From Planctomycetota bacterium (GTDB lineage Bacteria > Planctomycetota > UBA1135 > GCA-002686595), in the NCBI GenBank assembly GCA_029259605.1, contig JAJDEV010000233.1, positions 1 to 32,157 on the forward strand: a stretch of 32,157 bases of DNA, read 5' to 3'. The position numbers were made by a program, and so were the translations under genes. Each line of letters starts with the position of its first letter. Position 1 is the stretch's first letter. A model generated the notes under the pieces. It ran no database searches and was not told where the DNA came from. It saw nothing but the letters and a program-made list of their open reading frames with translations. Shown piece after piece: positions 6,954-15,002 of the stretch.

Positions 6954-9734
6954 TCAGCGATTCCCCACTTCGGAAACCTGCACGGGGCCCGCCGAGTCGC
7001 CGTCGACGGCGGTGAAGGTCAGCTCAGCAGCGGGATTCCATTCGAGCATATCGGGCTCGAAGCGGATGCGGCGCCCGTCGACGAGGACCGACTCGAGGCC
7101 CAGGAGGATGGGCGGAGCGACCGCAACGAGGACCCGGCCGACGCCGTTCCCGTCGAGCTTGGTCTCGCGCCATCCGATCGACCCGAAGGCCCCACCCGGA
7201 TACGGCTCGAACAGGGTTACGGGAATGCGGACGCCGGCGAGCTTCTGGACGATGCCGTCGCCGACGACGCGGATCAGCGAAGGCTCCTCCGGCCAGACAT
7301 CGACGCGCCGGAAGCCGTGTCCGTCGCCGTCGAGCGCGACGCGCGTTGTGCCGACGCCGGGCGCGATGAGGACGAGTTCGCGCTCGCTGCCCGCGAGCCA
7401 CCCTTGCCACTGGTTCCCGACGACCTGGGTCTCGCCTCCGCCCGGGATGCGGAGCGTGAGCTCGCGCACCGGACGTCCCGTGCTCGCATCGAACGCCTCG
7501 AGCTCGACCGCAACGGCGCGCTCCGTCTCGATGGTGGTCGTCGCGTTCGACCGCAGGTCGATGCGCATTCGGGTTGGGCGAAACAGATCGCCCGCGTCGT
7601 CACTCGCACGCGGGATCGTCGCCGCCAGATCGCACTCGCCGGCGGCGAGACCGCGGACGTCGACGTGCCCCTGCTCGTCCGTCGTGCCGTCGAAGGCGAT
7701 CCCCCAGATCCCCCAGGCGCCGTGCGCGCTCGGCCAGGCGCCGTGCAACTCGGGGAACTGGCGGAACGCGGCGAGGTTGCCCTTGCGCGAGAGCTGCACG
7801 CGCGCGCCAGCGAGTCCCGCGCCCGAAGCATCGACGACGCGGACGCGCGCGCCAGTGACCTCCCGCTCGAGCGTCAACGCGACGGCTCCTTCCCGGGGCG
7901 TTCCGTCGTGCGTCGCGCGCAGAAGGACACGGCCGTAGCCCTCGGCCTCGATGCGGATGCCCTGGACTCGATTCGCGTTGGGAACGTGCAGCGTCCCGCG
8001 TGCGTCGGAGCGGATCCGCCACGGTTCGTGCTCCGACCCGAGGAAGTCGAGCTCCGCCGTCGCGTCGACGATCGGAGCGCCGTGCTCGTCGGAGAGGATC
8101 ACGTCGAGGTTCCCGCTCGCGTCCAGGGTCAGCGTGTGCGCGGCGTTCGGCGCGCGGAACACGTGCGTCGCTTCGGCTCCGCGGCCGAGCTCGTCGATCG
8201 CGGAGAACGTGACCTCCACATCGCGCGGCAGCCGAACGACCGCGCTGCCACCTTCCACACGCTGCTTCCAAGGGTAGACGACCCACGCCGACGGGCCGCT
8301 CGCACCCGGGATGTGGCACGCGAGCGAGACCGTGCCGACGTCTTCGCCCGACGCGAGCGCGAAGTCGAGCGTCACCTCGCACTCCGCGCGGAGCCGCACC
8401 TCTTCGCGGAGCAGGTTGCCCGGCTGGAAGACGATCGGCGACGTCGTCGACGACTCGGCGCGCAGCACCTCGCGGGGGTCGACCCACGTCGGGAGCTGCA
8501 CGACTCCGTCGGACCCGGACGTCGCGATGTGGCCCTGGAACGAGAAGAGTCGAACGTCGCGCACGGGAACGCCCGACTCGAACGTGACGAAGCGCAGCGC
8601 GCGTTGCTCGGCGCTCGGACGGAGCGTGACGGTCCACGGCTCGGCCGTGCTGCGCGCCAGGGAGCGCGACTCCGGCGCGTAGCCGTCGAGCCGGAAGCGC
8701 ACCGTTCCCCCGCTCTCCGCCGGAACGTCGAGGGCGAGCGCGCCGTCCGCGTCCGAGGTCGCGCGGATCGTCGACGCCAGCTCGTCCTCCGCGAGGACTT
8801 CGGCGACGGAGTTCGGAATCCACACGCCGCGCACGCCGGCGAGCGCGCGTTCGTTCGTGTCGACGAGTCGGAAGCGGAGCCGGCTGAGCGCTTGCGCCTC
8901 GCGTTGCGCGGGTGCGGCGCCGTCGGTCGCCGCTCGTTCCATGGCGACGCGCTCGCCATCCGCCAGGGCTGACGTCGAAGCGGCGCGACTTCCGTGCTCA
9001 ACCACGGGGAGCGCGGCGTGCGAGCTCCGCCCGTCGCCGTCCGTTCCGGGCAAGAGATGCGCGACGATTGCGATGGAAAGGGCACAGGCGAGCAGTGCGA
9101 GCGGGAGCTTCATGGCGACGAGCGCGGTGGGCAAGGCGGACTTCGGAACGACGGACGCGGGAGGCGCGGGCGTCCGATGGCCGTCGATCCCGAGCGCGAC
9201 GCCGAGCGCCTCGGACCAACGCCGCGCTTCGCTACGGCTCGTGCGTTCGAGTTCCCCACGCGCGAGCGCCAGCCCGCGCTGGATGCGGCTGTCGACCGTG
9301 CGCACGGGCACGCCGAGGCGCGCGGCGATGGCGCGCGGCGGGAGGTCCTCGAAGAAGCGCAGGAGCAGCGCCTCGCGGTACGGTTCGCGCAACCCGGCGA
9401 CGACCGCGGCCACGCGTTGGACGATCTCCGCGCGCGCGGCGGCGTCGGCCGCGGACGCCTGCGCCTCGGGGCGCGCGGCGCGGCGCTCGCTCTCGTCCCG
9501 CACCGCGTGCTGCCGCCGCACGCGCGCTGCGCGGCGTCGCGTGACGGTGTGCAGCCAACCCGCGAGCCGTTCGACACCTCCGCCGCGCCGGCGATGCGCG
9601 AGCGCGGCGGCGAAGGCGTCCTGCGCGGCGTCCTCTCCCTCGGGATCCCCTTCGAGCAGCGCGCGCCCCAACCGACGGAGGAAGCATCCGTGGTCCCGGA
9701 TCCAGTTCTCGTCGACCTGATCGAAGGAGGGCAT
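6954..9734 (-). CDS. ECF sigma factor fused to membrane helix and exported carboxypeptidase-regulatory-like region (copy 2)
   Basis: A 926-residue paralogue of the gene downstream, with the same layout: sigma region 2 at about 15-80, region 4 at about 105-162 (LPPRAIAARLGVPVRTVDSR), a membrane helix at about 208-230 starting MKLPLA, then a long exported beta-rich region. The first ~185 residues align with copy 1 without gaps and include identical blocks such as ARPEAQASAADAAARAEI, while the exported parts are clearly more divergent, with only short shared motifs (EVTGARVR.VD, FRQFPE.HGAWPS, ELTFTAV at the end). The start at 9734 is preferred by alignment; the ATG at 9743 is in frame and also possible, and neither has a strong ribosome-binding site. 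The stop is 77 bases before copy 1, so both may be co-transcribed. The two probably sense different ligands but recognise similar promoters. Confidence 0.84.
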   Translation of the reverse strand: MPSFDQVDENWIRDHGCFLRRLGRALLEGDPEGEDAAQDAFAAALAHRRRGGGVERLAGWLHTVTRRRAARVRRQHAVRDESERRAARPEAQASAADAAARAEIVQRVAAVVAGLREPYREALLLRFFEDLPPRAIAARLGVPVRTVDSRIQRGLALARGELERTSRSEARRWSEALGVALGIDGHRTPAPPASVVPKSALPTALVAMKLPLALLACALSIAIVAHLLPGTDGDGRSSHAALPVVEHGSRAASTSALADGERVAMERAATDGAAPAQREAQALSRLRFRLVDTNERALAGVRGVWIPNSVAEVLAEDELASTIRATSDADGALALDVPAESGGTVRFRLDGYAPESRSLARSTAEPWTVTLRPSAEQRALRFVTFESGVPVRDVRLFSFQGHIATSGSDGVVQLPTWVDPREVLRAESSTTSPIVFQPGNLLREEVRLRAECEVTLDFALASGEDVGTVSLACHIPGASGPSAWVVYPWKQRVEGGSAVVRLPRDVEVTFSAIDELGRGAEATHVFRAPNAAHTLTLDASGNLDVILSDEHGAPIVDATAELDFLGSEHEPWRIRSDARGTLHVPNANRVQGIRIEAEGYGRVLLRATHDGTPREGAVALTLEREVTGARVRVVDASGAGLAGARVQLSRKGNLAAFRQFPELHGAWPSAHGAWGIWGIAFDGTTDEQGHVDVRGLAAGECDLAATIPRASDDAGDLFRPTRMRIDLRSNATTTIETERAVAVELEAFDASTGRPVRELTLRIPGGGETQVVGNQWQGWLAGSERELVLIAPGVGTTRVALDGDGHGFRRVDVWPEEPSLIRVVGDGIVQKLAGVRIPVTLFEPYPGGAFGSIGWRETKLDGNGVGRVLVAVAPPILLGLESVLVDGRRIRFEPDMLEWNPAAELTFTAVDGDSAGPVQVSEVGNR

Positions 9735-9776
9735 CGCGCTCATGCCCTAACGTGCCGCGCCGCGCCGGTTTCCTCG

Positions 9777-9804
9777 CCGCGGATCCGAGAATTCACGTCC
9801 GCGG
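9777..9804 (-). promoter_or_regulatory. Inverted repeat with GAATTC-N2-GGAT element upstream of sigma fusion copy 2
   Basis: Arms CCGCGGA (9777-9783) and TCCGCGG (9798-9804) enclose the element shared with copy 1 (minus strand GAATTC-TC-GGAT-CCG, 9794-9780). It lies between the end of the potassium channel gene and the sigma gene start, so it may also act as a terminator hairpin for the channel gene. No T-run follows. Confidence 0.4.
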
Positions 9805-9827
9805 CCGTCGCGCGCTAGCCGTTCGGG

Positions 9828-10850
9828 TCAGCGGCTCGGGACGAGCGCGTCGTTCTTCATGCGCACGATCTCCGCCGGTGCGCCGGCGACGATCACGTGG
9901 TCGCCGCGCTCGAGGATCACGTCGCCGCGCGGGGGGATCATCGGTGAGGCGTCGCCGCGGCGGAGGCTGACGAAGGAGACGTGCGGTGCGACCTCGCGGC
10001 CGTAGTCGCCGAGCGCGCGGCCGGCGAGCTCGGATTCGGCTCCGACGATGACGGACGTCATCGCGACGTCGTTCTCGACCGAAGAGACGTCGTCGAGGAA
10101 GCGGGAGACCTCGGGGTTGACGATCGAGTCGGCGGCCTGGAGTCCGCCTGTGCGGAGCGGAGACACGACGACGTCGGCGCCCGCTCGGCGGAGCTTCTCT
10201 TCGTCGGCGATGTCCTCCGCGCGCGCGACGATCCGCACGTGCGGCGCCAACCCGCGCGCGGTGATCGTGATCAAGATGTTCGACTCGCGCGTGTCGACGG
10301 CCGAGACGACGTGCTTCGCGCGCTCGACGCCCGCTGCCGACAGCACTTCGTCCGCCGATGCCGCACCCTCGACGGCGAGCGCACCCGCGCGAATCGCGGC
10401 CGCAACGCCGTGCGCCGACTCTTCGATGACGACGAACGCGGCACCCTCGCTCCGCAGCCGTTCGCACACGGCGCGCCCCATGCGCCCGAAGCCGCAGACG
10501 ATGACGTGATCCCTTAGCTTGTCGATGCGCGCTTGCATGCGTTTCCTCGCAACCCTCTCGGAGTTGGACATGGCCTGGACGAGTTGGGCGAACGAGTGCG
10601 ACGCGACGCCCAGGCCGCCGAGCAAGAGCAGCGTCGCGAAGACGCGACCGCCTTGCGAAATGCCCTCGTCTCCGTAGCCGACGGTCGTGATCGTGATGAC
10701 CGTGAAGTAGAGCGCTCGGCCCAGGTCCCAGCCCTCGATCGAAACGAAGCCGATCGTCCCGATGAGCACGACCAGGCTCAACAGGAGGGCTGCCTCCGTG
10801 AAGGCGCGCGTCTCGGCACCATTCGCGCGGATCGGGTCGGAGGACAGCAT
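9828..10850 (-). CDS. Potassium channel with RCK (TrkA-N/TrkA-C) domains
   Basis: A 340-residue two-helix potassium channel subunit. Helix 1 spans about 19-38, the pore carries the selectivity filter TVGYGD (56-61), and helix 2 spans about 69-93. It is followed by a cytoplasmic Rossmann RCK domain with the nucleotide-binding GFGRMG (120-125) and a TrkA-C-like domain at about 260-335. Such MthK/Kch-type channels gate potassium flux in response to bound ligand. The start at 10850 is chosen because the open frame upstream of it is a serine/arginine-rich stretch that reads across the end of the preceding gene; no strong ribosome-binding site is visible. It follows the carboxypeptidase-regulatory-like gene by 94 bases. 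The family assignment is firm. Confidence 0.93.
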   Translation of the reverse strand: MLSSDPIRANGAETRAFTEAALLLSLVVLIGTIGFVSIEGWDLGRALYFTVITITTVGYGDEGISQGGRVFATLLLLGGLGVASHSFAQLVQAMSNSERVARKRMQARIDKLRDHVIVCGFGRMGRAVCERLRSEGAAFVVIEESAHGVAAAIRAGALAVEGAASADEVLSAAGVERAKHVVSAVDTRESNILITITARGLAPHVRIVARAEDIADEEKLRRAGADVVVSPLRTGGLQAADSIVNPEVSRFLDDVSSVENDVAMTSVIVGAESELAGRALGDYGREVAPHVSFVSLRRGDASPMIPPRGDVILERGDHVIVAGAPAEIVRMKNDALVPSR

Positions 10851-10944
10851 GCGGTTCGCCCGAGACCGTCGTCCGAAGGGACGGACGAACTCGCGCCTCG
10901 TATCGGCGCGATCGATCGAGCGGTTGAGGCAAAACGCGCCGCGG

Positions 10945-12846
10945 TCAGCGCGCTTGCATGCGAACGATGAGGAAGCCCGGGCCGACGTCTTCGAGTCGGA
11001 GCTCGACGCGTTCGTAGCCGGGCAGCGTGACGACGAGCTTCGTGTCGCGCGGATGCACGTCCTCGATGAGGAACTCGCCCAACGCGGACGACTCGAGTCC
11101 CGCTCCACCGCCCATCGCTTCGGTGACGGCGAGCAGCACGGCGGCCTCGTCGTCGGCGTCCTCCGCGGCGACGCGGATCCGCGCGCCGGCGAGCGGTGTG
11201 CCCTCCGTGTCGACGACCACGCCGCTCACGTCGACACTGCGCACGAGGTCGACCTCGAGGTCTGCGACGGCCTCGCCGGCGAACAGGTCGACTTCGAAGA
11301 CTCCGATCAGGCCGCCCTCGGCAGCGGAGCGCACCTTGCCCGCGACGCGTCCCTCGGTGAACCCGAAGAGCGACAGTTCGCCGGCCTCGGTCCGCGCGCG
11401 CCGCACCGCGAGCGCGGGCACGCGCGCGCCGGGGGGCGTGTGCTGGCACTCGACGCGGAACGCCTCCACCGGCTCCCCGGCGAAGGTCGCGCGCAGCCGC
11501 ACGCCGAGGCCGCGCTCGAGCTCGACGACCCAAGGCGCTCCCGCGCGGCTCGGGTTGCCATCGAGCGTCGTCCGGTACTCGACGAAGCCTTCGGCATGGA
11601 CGACGAGCTCGCGCGTCCCGGACGTATAGCTCCCGACGCGGAACGCGCCGTCCGGATTCGATCGTCCCTCGCTCCGGCGACCGCCATCGCGCAGAGACAC
11701 GCGGGCGCGAGCCACCGGCGCCCCGTCCGCGTCGCGCACCAAGCCCGTGAGCGGGCTGCGACTGCGCACGGTCAGCGCGCGGTGGACTTGCTCGCCGACG
11801 CCCAACCGTAGCTCGACCTCCGACGCCTCGCCGTCGCGCGACGCGAGCGTCAAGCGATAGTCGTCCTCGGGCAGTCCGCGGAACAGCATGGTTCCGCTCG
11901 CACGAACCGGGCGCCGGCGTTCGACCTGGAATAGAAACTCGCGCGCGGGCGCGAGCCGGACCTCGTCGCCGGGTGCGAGCACACCCTCGGGATCGAGCAC
12001 GTCGACGGAGGCGAGCGCCTCGGGCTGCAGAACGATCGGAGCCGCCTCCGCGTACGCGCGTTCGAGCGTGACCTCCTCCGAGACGCCGGTCGCGTAGCCC
12101 TCCCCCATCGCCGACACGCGGACCGTCGAACCGGGGATCACGCTCAACGTGTAGACGCCACGCGCGTCCGTGGTGGCGAAGCGGTAGTTCGCGCGCGAGA
12201 ACACGCTCGGCGCGTCGGCCAGGCCGCCCACGAAGGAGTTCAACGAGACGCCGACGCGCGCGCCTTCGATCGGTCGTCCGTCCGTGGCGAGGACGACGCC
12301 GGTGAGCACCGCCCCCTCGCCGAGGCGCACGTCGAAGCTCGAGGAGCGGCGCGTGTCGAGCGTCGCGCTCCCCGCGACATAGTGATGATCCGTGACGACC
12401 ACCTGGTAGACGGCGTCGGGCGGCGCGCGGAAGGACGCCACGCCGGCTTCATTCGAGAGCGCGTCGACCGCGACGGAGCTGCGCGGCGCGCCCGGTCCCG
12501 CGATGTCGTCGAGGCATCCGTCCGCGCACTCGAACAACTGGAACGGAATCGCGGCGCCGACCGGCGCGCCGTCGAGCGTGACGAAGCGCACCTCGATCGC
12601 GATCGGTTCGTCGTCTCCGGTTGCGACGATCTCGGCCACGTTCGGCGCGCGGCGCTCGTCTCGCACCGTGGTCGGCTCCGCGAGCGGTTCGCGCAACCCC
12701 TCCCCGCCCTTCGCGCCAGCGCGTCCTTGCTCGACGCTCACCGCCGCGGACGCTTCGTCGCGCGCATCGGGCACGAGCCACACGAAGGCAGCCGCAGCAA
12801 TGAAGAGCAGCGCGACGACGGCGGCCGTGGAGCGGGAACGTTGCAT
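10945..12846 (-). CDS. Exported protein with carboxypeptidase-regulatory-like repeats
   Basis: A 633-residue protein with an N-terminal membrane anchor or signal (about 8-25) and an exported body. At least three repeats follow the pattern T/S-G-x-V-x-D/T-x-x-G-x-P-x-x-x-A-R-V, near residues 181-200, 370-388 and 535-552, typical of carboxypeptidase regulatory-like (Ig/prealbumin-fold) domains. Two cysteines near 107 and 111 lie in a loop after the anchor. No enzymatic domain is seen. It resembles the exported halves of the two sigma fusions in style, but lacks any sigma part. It may be a surface, adhesion or sensing protein; the function is unknown. A strong GC hairpin separates it from the upstream exported gene. 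Confidence 0.8.
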   Translation of the reverse strand: MQRSRSTAAVVALLFIAAAAFVWLVPDARDEASAAVSVEQGRAGAKGGEGLREPLAEPTTVRDERRAPNVAEIVATGDDEPIAIEVRFVTLDGAPVGAAIPFQLFECADGCLDDIAGPGAPRSSVAVDALSNEAGVASFRAPPDAVYQVVVTDHHYVAGSATLDTRRSSSFDVRLGEGAVLTGVVLATDGRPIEGARVGVSLNSFVGGLADAPSVFSRANYRFATTDARGVYTLSVIPGSTVRVSAMGEGYATGVSEEVTLERAYAEAAPIVLQPEALASVDVLDPEGVLAPGDEVRLAPAREFLFQVERRRPVRASGTMLFRGLPEDDYRLTLASRDGEASEVELRLGVGEQVHRALTVRSRSPLTGLVRDADGAPVARARVSLRDGGRRSEGRSNPDGAFRVGSYTSGTRELVVHAEGFVEYRTTLDGNPSRAGAPWVVELERGLGVRLRATFAGEPVEAFRVECQHTPPGARVPALAVRRARTEAGELSLFGFTEGRVAGKVRSAAEGGLIGVFEVDLFAGEAVADLEVDLVRSVDVSGVVVDTEGTPLAGARIRVAAEDADDEAAVLLAVTEAMGGGAGLESSALGEFLIEDVHPRDTKLVVTLPGYERVELRLEDVGPGFLIVRMQAR

Positions 12847-12859
12847 CGTGTTCGTGGAA

Positions 12860-12896
12860 CGACGCGCGCGGGGGCAAGGCGTCCCCGCGCGCGTCG
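12860..12896 (-). terminator. GC-rich 14-bp hairpin between two exported-protein genes
   Basis: The arms 12860-12873 and 12883-12896 are perfectly complementary (14 bp, nearly all G/C) with a 9-base loop. It lies just after the stop of the 176-residue exported protein gene and ends about 14 bases before the next ATG. It has no T-run, so it may be a terminator, an attenuator or an mRNA stabiliser. Confidence 0.6.
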
Positions 12897-12907
12897 CGTT
12901 GGCTTCC

Positions 12908-13438
12908 TCAGGGTGCGTAGGGGGTCACCGAGTCGATGATCTCGTCTCGCATCGCATTGATGAAGTCCCGTCCCGGATTGAAGATCGGGTACGGATACGG
13001 ATACGGATTCGGGTAGACCTGGTACGGCGGCCGGGCGAGCGGACGGTGGCCATCGCGGACCGCCGCAACGGATCCGCTCGGCGCGAGCCGTTCATCCCCG
13101 GACAACCACTCGCCGATGAGGTATGCGCCCAGGACAATCCCCGCGCCGAGCCCGAGGGCTTCGTCGCTGTAGCGCTCGCCCTCTTCGTCGTAGTACGGGA
13201 GCGTGATCGTCTCGCCATCGTACGGCTCGGCACCCTCCGGAATCAGCCCCGCGGGGATGTTGAACTCCTTGTTGTCGATGGGCCAGGGCAAGTCGACGAA
13301 GACGCGGCCGCTGTCGTACAGCGTGATCTCCGTGTTCGATCCGGGGTTGTCGATCTCGATCGTGATCAGCGCCTCTTCCGCGGCCGCCACGGAGGCGAGC
13401 GCCAGCGAGGCCACGACGGCCTGTAGCAATCTCTTCAT
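12908..13438 (-). CDS. Small exported protein with Tyr-Pro-rich tail
   Basis: A 176-residue protein with a clear Sec signal peptide (MKRLLQAVVASLALASVAAAEE, cleavage after about residue 20). The start at 13438 has the strong ribosome-binding site AAGGAGAG; an upstream in-frame ATG at 13480 would bury the signal and is rejected. The mature part has a short beta-rich opening (TIEIDNPGSNTEITLYDSG), an acidic middle, a glycine-rich hydrophobic patch (ALGLGAGIVLGAYLIGEWL) and a C-terminal YPNPYPYPYP run encoded by hexanucleotide repeats. No family is recognised. It is followed by a strong hairpin, and its leader contains another possible stem. Confidence 0.75.
   Translation of the reverse strand: MKRLLQAVVASLALASVAAAEEALITIEIDNPGSNTEITLYDSGRVFVDLPWPIDNKEFNIPAGLIPEGAEPYDGETITLPYYDEEGERYSDEALGLGAGIVLGAYLIGEWLSGDERLAPSGSVAAVRDGHRPLARPPYQVYPNPYPYPYPIFNPGRDFINAMRDEIIDSVTPYAP
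12988..13013 (+). repeat. Hexanucleotide tandem repeat (TACGGA)
   Basis: Three perfect TACGGA units (12990-13007) plus degenerate flanking copies lie inside the small exported-protein gene and encode the Pro-Tyr run. The array is short enough to vary by slippage in whole codon pairs without breaking the frame. Confidence 0.75.
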
Positions 13439-13743
13439 GAATCTCTCCTTCTCGGGGAAACAAGGGAATCGCGAGCGCACACGCGCCCGATGGGTCGAAT
13501 CCCCTTGTACCCCTGCTTGCTATTGTTGTCTTGCTTGTTGCAATACTCTGCCTGAATTTTGCTCTTCGATATCCGGCGAGCATCTGCTACGCTGCGCATC
13601 CAAGCGAAACGACGCGAGGGAGGTCCCGTGTCGTGGCACGACCATCGGAGGGCGTAGACGTGAGCGCGCCGTGAGGCACGCATCGCGGCGGCTATGCGAG
13701 CGCTCACCAAGGCGACGTCGCCGTCACCCGCCCGTCGAGGCGC
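13439..13743. other. Gene-free stretch with a relatively AT-rich patch
   Basis: No convincing gene is seen here. Positions about 13515-13575 are unusually AT-rich for this window and include repeated TTGCT/TTGTT words. A near-perfect inverted repeat (13460-13470 with 13498-13508) could form a stem in the leader of the minus-strand exported-protein gene. A 12-base palindrome GGCGACGTCGCC lies at about 13711. On the plus strand a nine-codon frame (GTG near 13628) follows GGGAGG, but nothing supports it as a gene. A promoter for the exported gene probably lies here; no clear -35/-10 pair was found. Confidence 0.5.
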
Positions 13744-14232
13744 TCACTTCGCGGAGGGGCCGGCTGAGAACAGCCGCCGGAACCAGGCTCGGAGTCCCCC
13801 CGCTTGCGTCGGAGCTGCCGTCGGGGCCGCCGGGACCGCGCTCGGCGGCGTGGCGGATGGACGGCCCGAGTCTTGTTGCGGGGTCGTTGCGGGCGCCGGT
13901 GCCCCGCTCTCCGTCGCGAGAACCTGGAAGCTCAGCAATCCGGCAGGGAACACGATCAGGTAGCCACCCCCCAGTTCCTCCGAGATTGCGAAGGCCGTCA
14001 GCGACCCCGAACCGACGGCCGACGCGAAGTTGGCGTGCGGCGTGATCTCGGTGGCGTGCTCGGTCACCTTCTGCTTCAGCATCTCGGCCGTGGAATCAGC
14101 GACCTTCCCCGTCGCCTTCGCGTCGGGGTCGGCGAGGACCGCGTTCGCGAGCCAGAACGCCTTGATCTCGGTGGCTCCCTCCACGGACCAACCGAAGTCG
14201 CCTCGCTTCTCTTGCCGCCACTGATCGTTCAT
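13744..14232 (-). CDS. Hypothetical protein coupled to the MOSC gene
   Basis: A 162-residue protein starting MNDQWRQEKRGDFGWSVEGATE. The first ~110 residues look like a compact globular domain (helical KAFWLANAVLADPDAKATG, then EMLKQKVTEHATEITPH and a glycine-rich SGSLTAFAISEELGGGYLIVF). The tail is a low-complexity Ala/Pro/Thr linker ending in a basic patch (RAWFRRLFSAGPSAK). No signal peptide is seen. The start at 14232 overlaps the stop of the MOSC gene as ATGA, implying coupled translation. No family is recognised. Confidence 0.7.
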   Translation of the reverse strand: MNDQWRQEKRGDFGWSVEGATEIKAFWLANAVLADPDAKATGKVADSTAEMLKQKVTEHATEITPHANFASAVGSGSLTAFAISEELGGGYLIVFPAGLLSFQVLATESGAPAPATTPQQDSGRPSATPPSAVPAAPTAAPTQAGGLRAWFRRLFSAGPSAK

Positions 14233-14981
14233 CGCGGCTCCTGGTGTCTCGTGGTCGGTGCGAAGTAGACGGGTTGACCGACTTCGAGGCGGCCGCGCCG
14301 CGTCACCGTACCGTAGATCCCTGCCCTGTTGCTGCGCTCGCGCACGACCGCCTTCAGCACGTCCGGCGTGCTGCGGCCCGAGTCGGGGTCGAAGTTGACC
14401 ATCGAGCAGCGCTCGTCCCAGTTGGTGACCGCGATGGTGGCGGCTGCGTCGCCTGCGCCGAACGAGAGCGTTCCTCCGACCCACGCCTCCTCTTCGAAAG
14501 CATCGGACTCCCGCAACGCGATCAAGAGGTTGGGCCGGAACCTGCGCGCGTCGGGGCGTTGCTCGGCGAGCTCCGCGATCCGGTCGACCGTCGCCGACGT
14601 GATCGCGGAGACGCTCGCTTCGTCGAAGATGCCACGGTCGAGGTGCGTCATCTCGACCGGTGAACCGTGCCGACGACCGACCTCGGCGGCGAGCTCCGGA
14701 CCGAAGAGAGCCAGCTCCTCGCCCTCCGGCGTGCACACGTTCGTCGGCAGACCGCCGGCGGCGTCCGCTCCGCGGCGCACCGGAGTGAACCGAATCAGCT
14801 CCGGGAGTTTGGAGGCCGTCAGCCAGGGAAAACCGCCGCGATCGTCGACGCGACGGAACGCCAAGCGCCGGTCGCCATCCAATCCGTGCCAGCCGAGCTC
14901 AGCCTCGTCGAGCGCTTCGCCGCCCATGGACTTCACGGGGTAGCGGAAGAGCGCTTCGACTTCACCGACCTGGATTCTCAT
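14229..14981 (-). CDS. MOSC domain protein (MOSC N-terminal plus MOSC)
   Basis: A 250-residue protein with the MOSC N-terminal beta-barrel domain (YPVKSMGGE at 14-22, then WHGLDGDRRLAF) followed by a MOSC domain. The conserved NWDERCSMVNFDPDSG stretch near 188-202 carries Cys192, the residue that binds sulfur or the molybdenum cofactor in this family (mARC, YcbX and Moco sulfurase relatives). Such proteins handle the molybdenum cofactor and often act in N-hydroxylated substrate reduction; no ferredoxin domain is fused here, unlike YcbX. The start at 14981 has GAGG at proper distance; a TTG at 14987 is the alternative. It overlaps the downstream hypothetical gene. The family is secure; the substrate is unknown. 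Confidence 0.92.
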   Translation of the reverse strand: MRIQVGEVEALFRYPVKSMGGEALDEAELGWHGLDGDRRLAFRRVDDRGGFPWLTASKLPELIRFTPVRRGADAAGGLPTNVCTPEGEELALFGPELAAEVGRRHGSPVEMTHLDRGIFDEASVSAITSATVDRIAELAEQRPDARRFRPNLLIALRESDAFEEEAWVGGTLSFGAGDAAATIAVTNWDERCSMVNFDPDSGRSTPDVLKAVVRERSNRAGIYGTVTRRGRLEVGQPVYFAPTTRHQEPR

Positions 14982-15002
14982 GTGCAACCTCGTCGTCCCG
15001 GT

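Noticed and set aside
12988..13013. Short direct repeats as a CRISPR-like array
   Set aside because: The repeats are contiguous hexamers within a coding sequence, with no spacers.
13625..13657. Nine-codon plus-strand peptide after GGGAGG
   Set aside because: Too short, and no downstream plus-strand gene that a leader peptide could regulate.
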